Part shown: one piece after another, positions 32,883 through 44,673 of the stretch
How positions within the stretch are numbered: the stretch's first letter is position 1
How the letters are laid out: each line of letters begins with the position of its first letter
NCBI RefSeq assembly: GCF_964199755.1
Contig: NC_133899.1
Location: 31,413,446-31,477,445 of the forward strand
Source: Larus michahellis
Taxonomy: Eukaryota; Chordata; Aves; Charadriiformes; Laridae
Length of the DNA: 64,000 bases
Reading direction: 5' to 3'
Program-made: the position numbers and the translations under genes
Notes under the pieces: generated by a model
Told to the model about the DNA's origin: nothing
The model's database searches: none
Seen by the model: the letters and a program-made list of their open reading frames with translations, nothing else

Positions 32883-35800
32883 AGACCGATCAACTAGAAA
32901 AGTGGCAAAAACAAGAAAACCCATGAAGTCTCACTAAAAAAAAGGCAAAACTTTAAAGCAGTGGAGAAGAGGGAGCCTGCGAAGGACAGTGGAGAGAAAT
33001 CCATCTCAAAGTGAGGGGCCAGGGAAATCACAATTTGCAGCAGCATTAAGAGTACCTAATCAAGAGAGAAATTTTTAAAGAGCACAGAAAAGGACATTGC
33101 AGTCCCCGAATTGTGATTATGGGGACTCAGCCAAGAGTCTGAGCTCTGCAGCTGGAAAGGCAAGGCTGTGTGCGGAAGGTGTTCTGGAGAAGAGATGGGG
33201 AGAGCAGGAGGGAAGGAAGAAGGATGGAGACAGGGATGTTCAGGACATGAAAGAAGTGCCAGACAGCCCAGTTCATGTTAAATATTCGCTTTTATTCTAA
33301 TGCCACCACCAGACAAGTTGCAGATGCTGCACCAATGCTGGGCACTGCCTCGTCCTAGCCCTCAGACTGGATTTAGGTCTTCATAAAAGACCTCTCAATT
33401 TACCTCTTCCATTCCCTACCAGTGCATGCCAGACTACCCACGAAACTCCAGCACTTAGTGGCAGGACACGTTCCACAGGGAGCTCATAGGTTAATGCAAT
33501 AAATTTTGCAACCATATTTCCTCTCCTGGTGGGGACCCTAAGAGAAAAGGGCCAGCATCAGCTGTCTCCATGAGCGCTATTTCATTCCAGCTTTGAAAAA
33601 GAAAAATCAGCTGCAACATTTCTGAAAGCTTCTTCTGTATTTTTTTTTTTTTATGAAATCAGCTTTGGGAAGATATAAATATGTATATACATATATATAT
33701 ATAAAATCTTTTTTACATGACAAGAAAGAAAAATGTCATTGAAAATGTTGTGCTTTTGTCATGTATTTAAATTTCTGTTCACAAATTTAAAAAGTTTGCT
33801 TTAGCTCTTTTTTTAGAAGGACTGAAAATGGAAACAGCTCCATCAAAACTTCCATGTCATTAAAAAGTCTTTTTTTTGCTTTGAAAAAGATTTCAATGGT
33901 ATTTTTGAGTGGGATCATTACAGAAACAAAACCAATCTGAAAGGAATGGGGAAAAGGGGCTGATCTAGCCATTCTTGCAGCATTCAGCATCAAACTCGAA
34001 CACAGCCAAATTCCCAGCTTGGGGTCATATTTATTTAAGCAGGAGCCTTCCTTCCTCCCTTCTACTCCCGAGAAACCCACAGTGTCTCTGCCAGCCATCT
34101 CTGTGGGGAGCTGCAAGGAGCGTGTTCCCACTGTGAGGGACAACCACTAATCCCCAAGTAATTGAGTAAATGTTCCTGAGGAAGTATGGATGAAAAGATG
34201 CGGAAGAAATGGGTGGTGCTGAGACAGGGGAGGAATGAAAGCCAAAGGAATGGAGGCAGGAGGGGAAATTCTCCAGATGTGAAGGATAAACTCACAACCT
34301 GGATGCTTTTATAAAATATCCATCTCAGTGGCTCAAAGGATACCACGGGTTTTGGTTTGGGGGGGTCAGGACATGCTGCTTTCTTGCAGAGCTGCACTGT
34401 CCCACCCTGGCAGAGCCCAGTGACACCTCCTTTCCCGTACGCTGCTATCCCTTACACGGGGCCCCCAAGAGAAAGGGGAGGTAGTGGTATGACCGATTGC
34501 ACTGATGCCAGGGTCTGACCCTGATCAGCTAAACAGCACTCCTTACCCAAGAAGCTGAATGAAACAGCAGGCTTGGCAGTGAAAATGCCTTCCCCATGCA
34601 TTACACTGCAGGGGTCAGCCAGTAATTCCTGGAAATGGTTAATTGCTGGCCAGCTTTGATCTCCTTGCAATAGAAATCAATTCACATACTGACAATTTCT
34701 CAAAAAAGGGCATGCCTCAGCACTCAGAGGCTTCCTGCACTCTTGGATATGTCTGCAGTCTCTCCATCGCTCCCTCCTCAGCTCTTCGGAAAATTGTACT
34801 TAATGGCAAAGGTGATGGAGGGACTGGAGTATGGAGCTTACAGAGCTACCTTTTTATTTCACAGAAGAGGAACTCTAGCTAAAGGTAAAAAAAGCTGTTA
34901 AACATCTGCAGGAGCAGAAGACACAATCAGCAAGGCATGAAATATGAAAGCTTTCATGGGGTCATGGGATTCAGCCTCCAGGACTGATCACAGTCTATCT
35001 GAATGCAGACGCTGATGCATGTATGAAGAGAACAGAAGCACATGTAGCTTGGTTTCAGTTGCCTAGATGTAGGTGTCCAGTGCCACCTGAGATGTTTTGG
35101 GATACCCTACCTGACCTTCAACTACTATCCCAGAATGGCGTGGATGTCACATAGGTCCCATGTCTTATCAACCAGGCTTCCCATTGTGTCTCAGGCACCC
35201 CAGGATGTATGAACTGGTTCGAGACACCTCAGAGACCTGCCCTAAGTGTGGAGGACCCTCACCTGGGGTGCATGTGCAGGGGAACTCACGGGAGCTTTCT
35301 TGTTGGTGGGTGTGTTAGTGGATTGTAGGCTGCAGCACAGGTACACATGAAGCTGGAGCACCCACTTCTCCACCAGAAGGGGTGCGAAGCAGGGGAAGCC
35401 ACATTTCTGGGGGTTGCATACAACTCAGTGGGGGTGGGGCTGCAAAGCTGGAATTTGGGGGATTGGTTATAGAGGGATGTTTAGAAGTCTGCAGTGATAT
35501 ATTAACCTTGTGTAAGTGTCTCCTATTGTGGTTTTTTCGTTGTATTGCTAACATTGACCTTCAATGTATAGTTCATTGATTGCTGATTAATTATATGCTT
35601 TTAACCAATAAACCATTCTGATCTCAATTTAGGTCTAAAATGCATGAATTGATCAGTTTGTCCTCGCAACCCTTATCTTTACAGCCAGAGAAGCCTGGAC
35701 AAGGCTTCCACCCACCCTGTAGTAGATGCGGTGCATGCCCATCTCCCTTGGCTCTACTGATGGCATTGACCCCAGCTGCCCTGACTGTAAAAGCAGTTCA

Positions 35801-38111
35801 TACACAAACACCTACATTTAGGTATCTTAGTCTCAAGATAAGCCATCTACCTTTAACTGTCTGAAAATGAGCTACTTGTTTGAAACTTGCTGCTGAGACT
35901 GCAGTCAAGAGAAGGTTTTGCTAGTGGGTCATTCATCCGATCCTAAAACAGGCATCTAAGCGCAGATGAATTGCCTTCCACAAGTGCCTGTTTCTCTCCA
36001 TGAGGTATAAATAGGGGATTTATTTGACTAGATGCCTTGTCTAGTGGATGACCATAGGGTGGTGGCACCAGCCAAACAAAGGGTGCAGTGAAGATTAATC
36101 AAGTACACAGAGGGACATGCAACTATGATTCACCACAACAAGGTGAACTGCAAAATTCCTCTTTTTACTTGAAAGTCTCTGCTTCACTCTACATTAACTG
36201 CTGCTACCACTCCAAGGAGGGGGAGAAATGAAGGAACCTCATCAGTATTCTGGGAACCAGAGGTGGGTGACAAGTGAGGGGGTTGGTGATGGCTTTGGCA
36301 CATTAACAAATAAATTTCTTTTAAACCCCGTTTGGCAAAGTCTGGCCCTCCAATAAGTGCCGATGCCTGTTTCTCATCATGTTGTATGTTAAGTTAATAG
36401 TTAGCCTCTCCTACGCTCTGTTGTAGCCTAGGGTAATGCCTTTTAAATGTACTTTCATTACTTTCAGGAATAGGTTAGAACATAATAGCATGTTTGTCTT
36501 TTGGGCAACATGATTAACCTTTCCTGGAACAACAGAGTGTGTATTATAACGTTCAATGGCAAAATCAATACATTATTTTATTGCATTATATTTATATATG
36601 CCCTTTTGCCTCAGCATCCAAGCATGGAGAAAGCTGATTTTTCTCATGGAAGAGATTTTCAGTTCCCTGCCACATCAAGTCTCTTCTTTTGGACTTGCTT
36701 CTACATTTTGACAACTCTGTATTTTTGAGTAAGAAATATGTATCCAGTGATGAGTCTCTCATTTGCTGAGTACCACCAAACACTTCATCTCTGTTCCTCT
36801 GCTTCCATTATGAGCACCAGATTTTATCATTCCCAGACTTTTCCCATCAAAGCCTTCACAAACAGTAAGGTCAGAAACCTTTAATAATGTTTAGGAATCC
36901 TTTGCATAGTCCAAATAGTTACTGGAAATACTCTGGTTCTGTTTGCAAAGAAGGAGAAACATTTGCTAAGTCAGCAAACCAGTTTTTAAAGCATTCTATA
37001 TAATAGAATGAAACCTGTTAAATTCATCATACGACTTACTTCAAAAGTCTAAGGTGTTGCTCTTTCCTAAGAAACTGCAAAGGAAATTAAAATAATTAGT
37101 TGTTTGCCCCAGTCAACCACTGCCTACATCGATCTTTAGAATTTTTTTGGCTGTAAGGAATTGCCTTATCTTCTATTCACAATTAAAAAGCTCTTATTTA
37201 AGCACTAGATTTTTCTTTTCATGCAACATTGTATCACGAAAAATACATTTTGTATCAGTAAAATTACATGTATGTTTGTTTGGAATATGAAAAATCTTTT
37301 TACATACAAGAATGAGCCCCTTTGACCCAAACAAAAGAGGAAGATAGTCATAATGGCTTGTTCTAATGTGTTTAAAATGAAGCATGTTGACTTTTACATT
37401 TTGAAGTGATAGTTCTGTTCAATATTTGCCTGAATTTAATTATAAAAGAATAAAAGAAATTATTCCCCAAATGAAAATTATCATTTTGTTTGTTCTGAAA
37501 GAACTTCCAAAACTTCCTTCAAAGAGCAAACCAAGAGGAGGCGTAAGACCTCCGGGCTTTAGAACTTGTTCACATTTTTCTTTATTTTACAATTTTGTAA
37601 GCACTTTTCATCAAGATGTGATTGCTACAGACACTTTTCAGGGGTGCTGCTCCTTCTGTTCTGATTGGACAACCACAACCTTTTAAATGAGAGTAAGTAA
37701 TGTACAGCAAACCTATCCTGTTTGGGTGAAAGTCCTTCTCATCCCTCTCCTGCCCTTCTTGCAGAATCTATACACTCCTTACGCGGCACTTGAGAGCTCA
37801 GAAACAGATGGAGCGGTTCGTACAGAAGTGTGCAAAGTTTCTGAGCTCTCTGTGGGACAGTTTTATTTCTGAAGAACAACCCTTTCTGATATCTCTTTAT
37901 TAAGAATAAATATGAGGTGCACGACCAAAACCAATCTGAAGATGCCTTTGGGATGGGAGAAATAGCTGTGAACTTTTTTCCATATCAGACAGCTTGGTTC
38001 TCCAGGACACCAATGAAATGGTGCATCCCTTCACTGGGATTTACTTTTCCATATCTGATCCTGCAGATCGAAGTTTTCAGCCTCATCCTGTGGTAGTGCC
38101 ACTCCCTAGCT

Positions 38112-38335
38112 TCATAGAATCGTAGAATCATAGAATTGCCTAGGTTGGAAGGGACCTTTCCGATCATCTAGTCCAACCATCAACCTAACTCTGACAAAAA
38201 ACATCACTAATCTAAACTATATCTCTAAGCACTATGTCTCTCTGTCTTTTAAATACCTCCAGGGATGGTGCCTCAACCACTTCCCTGGGCAACCTGTTCC
38301 AATGCTTAATAACCCTTCCAGTGTAAAATGCTCTT
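38112..38335 (-). mobile_element. Short 5'-truncated CR1 3' end
   Basis: On the minus strand the sequence ends at 38112 with the terminal repeats ATTCTATGATTCTACGATT... It is preceded by the conserved 3'UTR block (GACTAGATGATCGGAAAGGTCC) and the last ORF2 codons (the region encoding [15 protein letters not shown]-like sequence near 38280-38330, degraded). About 220 bp remain. Confidence 0.9.
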
Positions 38336-41300
38336 TATACAGCCACATTGCCTTTCCAGGCACTGGAGTCGCACCAGCATATCTCCAATTCCACCTTAGT
38401 TAAAAACGTCGGTAGAAAATACACCTGAAAAAGAGGTGTAAGACCACGGGTGAGAAATTTTCAGGGCTTGCATGTCCAAAGATTTAGTAGTCCAAACTCT
38501 GTCCCATTGGAGAGCACGACGTTCCTTACAGCCCTAGCAGTGTGCAGTGCTGCAGTGCATGCAGGGGCAGGCTCAGCTCCCCGCCGTGATGAGCAAGCTC
38601 CCCTGTCACAGAGGTGAGGAGGAGCGAATTGTGCTCAGGAGTTTACACTCACCTGGGAAATGCCCTATTTCTAACACTTTGACGGAAACTGCTTCCAGCT
38701 CAAATGTTCCACCGGGCAAAAACTGCAAGGAAATTAGAAAGAGAGAAAATGTATTCCCTGTTTGTGTGCCTGAGTGTGCCCAGCTCATTACACGATGAGA
38801 CTCTAGCGTAGCTATGAACATTCCCTATAACTTCATTCACCTCCCCACCCCCCAAAAATAAATAAGATAGGGGACAAATCTATGATTTATTAAGATATTA
38901 AGGGAAGAAAAGGAATTAAAACTAATTCCCCAGCTCATGAATTGGAACTGTCAAAGCTCCTTCTCTAACACTTCATAACATTGCTAAATAAGTTTTCAAA
39001 TGGTAAAGAGAAAACCCCATTGTTTCTAGCTCATAAACAGAAAGGCAATCTATTTGACACGAAGCCCATGATCTAAATTAATATTTCATCATTCAGTAGT
39101 TTTATTTCTTGGGAACAAATTGTTTTCTCTGTTAATGGACCTGGGCATGTTTCATCAGCAGTAGAACAAATATTTGCAGATCTACTCTGCAGGAGGTTTT
39201 GAAGTGCAGTGTTTTTATTTACTGCAAAAGTTTCTTCTCTACTTTCAGGAGAAATCTGAAATCCTGACTGAAGACGTGATGAAACAAGGTAATATCTCAG
39301 CCTTGTTCTTACTGGGTCATTTGTCCCAGGTTTTCTGCCAAAGAGCTCCAGATGATGGCTCCCACCCAGTAAAGCCAGTATGCAGCCAGGGGCCACAACT
39401 GTGTCCCAGGTCTCATGGTGCCAACGCTGTCTTTGACAACCAGGACCATTGTGCTTGAGAAGGAGCTGTCCTTCCCCTTTCCTCCTCTGCAGGCTCAGAT
39501 CTCATCAACGTGTTGCCTTCTGCCTTCCCCCCCATAAGGCACAATTTCAGTACCTGCCCCTCTCTGTCCTCTCCATCAGCCTGCATGCTGCCATCTGACA
39601 GTGCCTTCACATCTGCTGACTACAAAGATCCCGCACCAGCAGTGGTGCACAAGCACCGGGCAGAAATCCCAGCAGTTATCTTCTATGCTAGGTTGGCTGA
39701 AGCCCCATAAAACATCCCACTGATATAGCTGTCAGGACTACTTACACTCAGCGAGTTTAATCAGTAGATGTAGCCTGCAGCCACAAACTGAGATGCTACT
39801 TGCTTTGTGCTAAAGCAAAACATAGGTGAGGGACATTCACCGAGTCACACTTTTGCCTGGCTTGTGGTTTGTAGCAGCTTCAGTGTGGAGCTGGGGATGA
39901 CAAAGTCCAAGCAACTACTGGACCCGTAAAGGTCTGGGCATGGTGGCACCATTTTTCTCCTTAGAAACTAACTACATCTCCAAGAAAAGCCACCAAAAGG
40001 TTTGCTGCATGAGGTACAGTAAATATAAACATAATGCAGGGACAGAAAATCCCATGTCTGGAAACAAACATAGACAAGTTGAAAACCATCCACTAACAAC
40101 ACCCCAAACCCAGGACCATTTGCCAGACCCTGGGGCAGCTGAAAGAAGGTCCTAAACACTAAAGCATAAAGAGATGCTATTATATAGGTCTTGTACTCTC
40201 AAAGGAGATCCCCATGTTCCCATTATAATAATCCCTGAGATGATAATTAAGTGGGCATAATGCCAGATAGGCATTTTATAGCTACCTTTTGTGTGAGCGT
40301 GCAGGAGCAAAATGAGATTCAAAATAATGATAGTAGTGTGAAAATGCTGCTGTGATCCATTAGATGGTGAGTGTTATATTTAATACACAGCTGTAATCCA
40401 GTAAGCACATAAGCTTCCATGGATTTAAAATAGAGTATCTTCAGGGTTTTCATAATAAATTTAATACTTCAAAGAGACATTGACTAATGGCTTTCAGATA
40501 TTATAGGGCAGACTTTTCCCTATAGGAAATCAATTAAAGTTGAATCTTATTGATTTTAGCCCATTTCTCCCTACAGTGTAAAACCAGGCTTTGAACTCTC
40601 TTTGGATATAACCCCGACAGTCTATTCTCTTCCATGGCTGAGGCAGAAGTAATTTCTAAATCAGATCAGATGAAAGAAAGGAAATATTAGCCTATTAGTT
40701 TCCTCGGTTTTAAAAATCAACGCTCTTTCTTCCATGTAATCTACTTGAGGGGAAGCAAGATAAATTCCAGGCAACCCCGGAACACTGAAAGCTGGAAACA
40801 GGTATAATTTGCACATGCATAAACCTGAAAGCTGATACAGGACTGAAGTGACAAACAGACATGGTGCTGACTCTCTGCAGTGAGATGAAAGTAATTTCCA
40901 GCCACCAGCCACCATTTGCAGGTAGAGAGTGAAGAATAGGGTTGAACCTTCCCAGGAAGTACTCTTGATGCCTTGCATTTCTACCATTTTCATAGTGGGT
41001 TTTTTCTTCTGTAGGTTAAATAATAACTCGGTCCAAAAAGCTTCGCTAGATTAAGCGGTGACTGCTTCTCATCTGTGAAGGTTCACCTCCCTTACATTTT
41101 GATTGAGCTGGCCATCCAGTCTGAAAGAAAGAGGCACTTCTGCAGGGTAGTTAATCTGATCTGTGCTAGACATCTATTCTAAGGGAGGTAATTCGTGTCA
41201 TGCTAGACTCCATTTCTTTCCTTTGACCACGCAAGGATCACTGACGACTAATGCAGATATAGATGTGCACTGCAGATACCTAAAACTGGGCAGATTAATG

Positions 41301-43944
41301 CTACCCTGCGTACCCGCAGAGAGGGGAAACCTTAATCTCACTGACAATTGCGTAATAAGATTTTGCAGCTCGAAGCTGAAGGCAGATAAATTCAGATAAA
41401 GGATAAGGCAGAAGTTTTCAACCACTGAGTTAATTAAAACAATTTACTTCAGGAGGCTGTGAATTCACGATCACCTGAAGAGCTTAAATCAAGTCTGGAT
41501 TACAACATATGCTCCAACTCAGCTACAAATGCAGAAATTGCTGTGGGAGCGAGGGAGGCTTTGACATCTGTTGTGTCAGAAAGTCAGTGTAATCCGTTTC
41601 TTCTGGAGCTCAGGTATTCTGTTCTTCCTGCTCCAGTTCACACAGCAAACCACATTAGAGCAAACACCATGCTGACTTGATTTGGCTTCCGTGGCATATT
41701 ATAATCAACAGGGAGGAGAGGCTGAAATGACATCTCCAACACAGCCAGCAGTAGCCTTTGCTGCTGCCCTCGTCCCTCCATGCAGCCTGGTGCTCTGGTC
41801 TCTCCTGGTTGAGGGCTCTGGGAAAGCTGCCCTGGCCGTACCCTCGATCTCTCTCCTCTCTTTGGTTTATGACTACCTTGTGCTCTCTGTAAATGTAAAA
41901 TCACCATTATGGATTAGCGATCTCCAGAAAGCTGTATAAAATGCTACCCAGAAACCTGGGTCTTATCAAAATGTTGGTAGAAGGACTGAGCAGTCACAGC
42001 ATGGCAGAAGCATCGGCTCACTTGTAAGGAAGTATGGCCACATGTGAAGCTCAGCAAACCAATACCATTTAGGACAGAAAGTCACAAGCTGTGCATACCT
42101 GCTGTGTATCTCTACACGGGGGTAGCCAGCAGAACAGAAATCAGAGTAACAGCCAAAGCAGTAAGCCAAGGTCTTTAAGACCAGCTAAGCATTGCTTAGC
42201 ACAAGTCCCAAGGACAAGCAAAGTAAAGATGATTTAAAACTCTTTTGTTCCCTCAGCAAACTGAGGGACTGTTGGCTCCTTACCATGTATTAGAGCACTT
42301 CCAGGCCAATTCTGATTTACATCAGCAGAAAAGGGCTCTCTGGCCTGTGTTGCTGGCTGACTACATGTACTGGCAGAGGATGGATGGTTGATCCAGACAC
42401 CATCGCTGGCAGCTCTGAGGACAAAGCAGGAACAGATGCCACTTCCTTTTCCCAGTGGAGAGAGGACTGCAGATCCGTCTCGTCGCTCTCAAAACTTTGG
42501 ACACAAAATCAGCATTGGAAATAAATTCCAGAAGCCATTAATCTGTCTCACTTCTGACATGAAAGGATAAAATATAGATCTGTTAAAAAAACCCACACCC
42601 TGTGAGCACTATATTTTCATTTTCCAAATTACTGAAAGAGCAGAACATGAATCCTTGTCTGTCAGCCTGAGAAAATATTTTATTTTCCCTGTGAAGGAGA
42701 AGAAAATGTAAGATAATGCCATAAGTAAATGGCAGAGAGAGTGCAGTTAGATGAACCACAATGTGCTGCAGCCATCAAAAGAGCCCAAATATATCTATTG
42801 GTAATGGGAAAACTTCAGCAGACATATTTTTTTTTCTCTTTTCTCTTGATCAAGTTATGAGATCATCACACTACAAGGAATCTGCACAGCAGGGCCAAGA
42901 GGTCCATACTGCGCAGTCTCATGGGAGACGGTAGGTGGGATGGTATGCAGTGGTACACTAAGTCTTCTTTACTGGTCCTGTGTCTTTCACTTAAAAGATC
43001 TTAATTATTTTTTTTTTCTCAAGAGGAATTTAACACTGCAGTTTTCCTGATATTAGCACGGTGCCTAAAAGCAGGCAACTGACTCTTTTTGAAGACATCT
43101 AGCTATAATACTGAAGGGTGAAAAAAAATGTGGGTTAAGGTGTCAAAAGTTTGGATTAGAAGAAGCCTCTTGATTAAAGATTATTTTAGTTGTGGAGGCT
43201 GTAGAGACATAAAATATACTGAAGCAAAAAACAGGAAAGCAAAGTATAAACAAATTAATTTATAAACAAATTAATTGGTTTCTCACTCAAGTGGCAAGAG
43301 AGAGACAGAGAGATTTAATAAAAAAAAGGGAAGAAGAGTGAAGAGGAATAGGAAGGAGGATGCTCACAGTTTATCACATCTAGCTTTGGATCACTGCCAC
43401 TGGCCGTAAGGCGACATGTCTGGAAGGAGACTGAAGGAGGACGGAGCGGGTGGTGTGGCCAAGAGTGGATTTCTTTAAGGCATAGTCCTAAACTTCCATC
43501 CTCTGACTTTCAGAGGTGACCTCAACAGAAACTTTGGATGGCAGATGCTCCCCCATAGCAATCTCTGACTATTTGCTCCTCAGCCTCAACAGAATGGCTG
43601 AACCCACCCGATGCAGGGACCTCACCAGCCTCCCAAGAGCCTGCCTGTGCTGTGGCCCCAGCACCACATGGAGCTGCTCCTCTAAGCAAATCTGACTCAG
43701 GTGCCCCTCTCCCAGCCCATCTGGTATCAGGGCCACCAACGGAGGACCTCATGATTGCCAGGCCCACCTGATATTGGCTGCAGCAGATGGAGTTCCCAAA
43801 GGGGTAGAGGCCTGGTAGACACCTAGGACATCCCTACAGGATTGCTGCCTGGCTTGGTATGAATGGCCAGTGGGGAGGGAGGGCATGGTCTAACACAAGG
43901 CATTCTCATCAGGGACAAGATCTGAGAGGACACAAATGTAGGAC
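38336..43944. other. Non-coding stretch
   Basis: No gene is recognised. There is a 16-bp tandem duplication at 43245-43276. The stretch at 40180-40560 is AT-rich with TAATTA-type words and could be conserved non-coding DNA, which cannot be tested here. The 43.5-43.9 kb part is moderately GC-rich, with chance open frames. Confidence 0.4.
43245..43276. repeat. Tandem duplication of a 16-bp AT-rich unit
   Basis: TATAAACAAATTAATT occurs twice in a row without change. Confidence 0.95.
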
Positions 43945-44673
43945 AAGCGCTACAGGCTTGGGTAAGAGTGGCTCAAGAGCTGACTGGCAGAAAAGGACCT
44001 AGGGGTGTTGGTCGACCGATGGCTGAATATAAGCCAGGAGTGTGCCCAGGTGGCCAAGAAGGCCAACAGCATCCTGGCCTGTATCAGGAACAGTGTGGTG
44101 AGCAGGACTAGGGCAATGATCATCCCCCTGTACTCGGCACTGGTGAGGCCCCACTTCAAGTACTGTGTCCAGTTTTGGGCCACTCACTACAAAAAAGACA
44201 TTGAGGTGCTGGAGCGGGTGCAGAGAAGGGCAACAAAGCTGGTGAGGGGTCTGGAGAACAAGCCTTATGAGGAGCAGCTGCGGGAGCTGGGATTGTTTAG
44301 CTTAGAGAAAAGGAGGCTGAGGGGAGACCTTATCACTCTCTACAACTACCTGAAAGGAGGCTGTAGAGAGGTGGGGGTTGGTCTCTTCTCCCACATAACG
44401 GGCAATAGGACAAGAGGAAATGGCCTCAAGTTGCACCAGGAGAGGTTTAGATTAGATATTAGGAAAAATTTCTTCACCAAAAGGGTTATCAAACATTGGA
44501 AAAGACTGCCCAGGGATGTGGTGGAATCGTCATCCCTGGAGGTATTTAAAAGATGGGTAGATGTAGTGCTTAGCAATATGGTTTAGTGATGGGTTTTGTC
44601 AGTTTTAGGTTGATGGTTGGACTCGATGATCTGAAAGGTCCCTTCCAACCTAGGCAATTCTACGATTCTATGA
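43945..44673 (+). mobile_element. 5'-truncated CR1, 3' half
   Basis: CR1 similarity starts at about 43945 (GCGCTACAGGCTTGGG, matching 2461 onward in the first element). It runs to the terminal repeat ending near 44673 (ATTCTACGATTCTATGA). Identity to 2461-3190 is about 90% by eye, including the 3'UTR. This is the ordinary 5'-truncated form of CR1. Confidence 0.95.
44005..44586 (+). pseudogene. CR1 ORF2 C-terminal part, still open
   Basis: A frame of 193 codons without stops ends at TAG (44584-44586). It starts inside the region after the RT catalytic core: [90 protein letters not shown], then [15 protein letters not shown]. The catalytic RT motifs are not included because of the 5' truncation, so there is no activity. 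The open frame and close match to the first element indicate a fairly recent insertion. Confidence 0.85.

Larger units (their letters stand above)
24954..38111. other. Non-coding stretch with simple repeats; possible old LTR near 35.0-35.6 kb
   Basis: No gene is recognised. Small repeats are four 9-bp units at 25654-25689, a T14 run at 27299-27312, a C-rich tract at 28815-28833, two 36-bp units at 32811-32882 and a TA-rich tract at 33672-33706. The plus strand is purine-rich over much of 31380-33260. At 35088 begins a segment (TGAGATGTTTTGGGATACC) that ends near an AATAAA at 35607-35612 and could be an old retroelement LTR. The evidence is weak. Confidence 0.4.
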
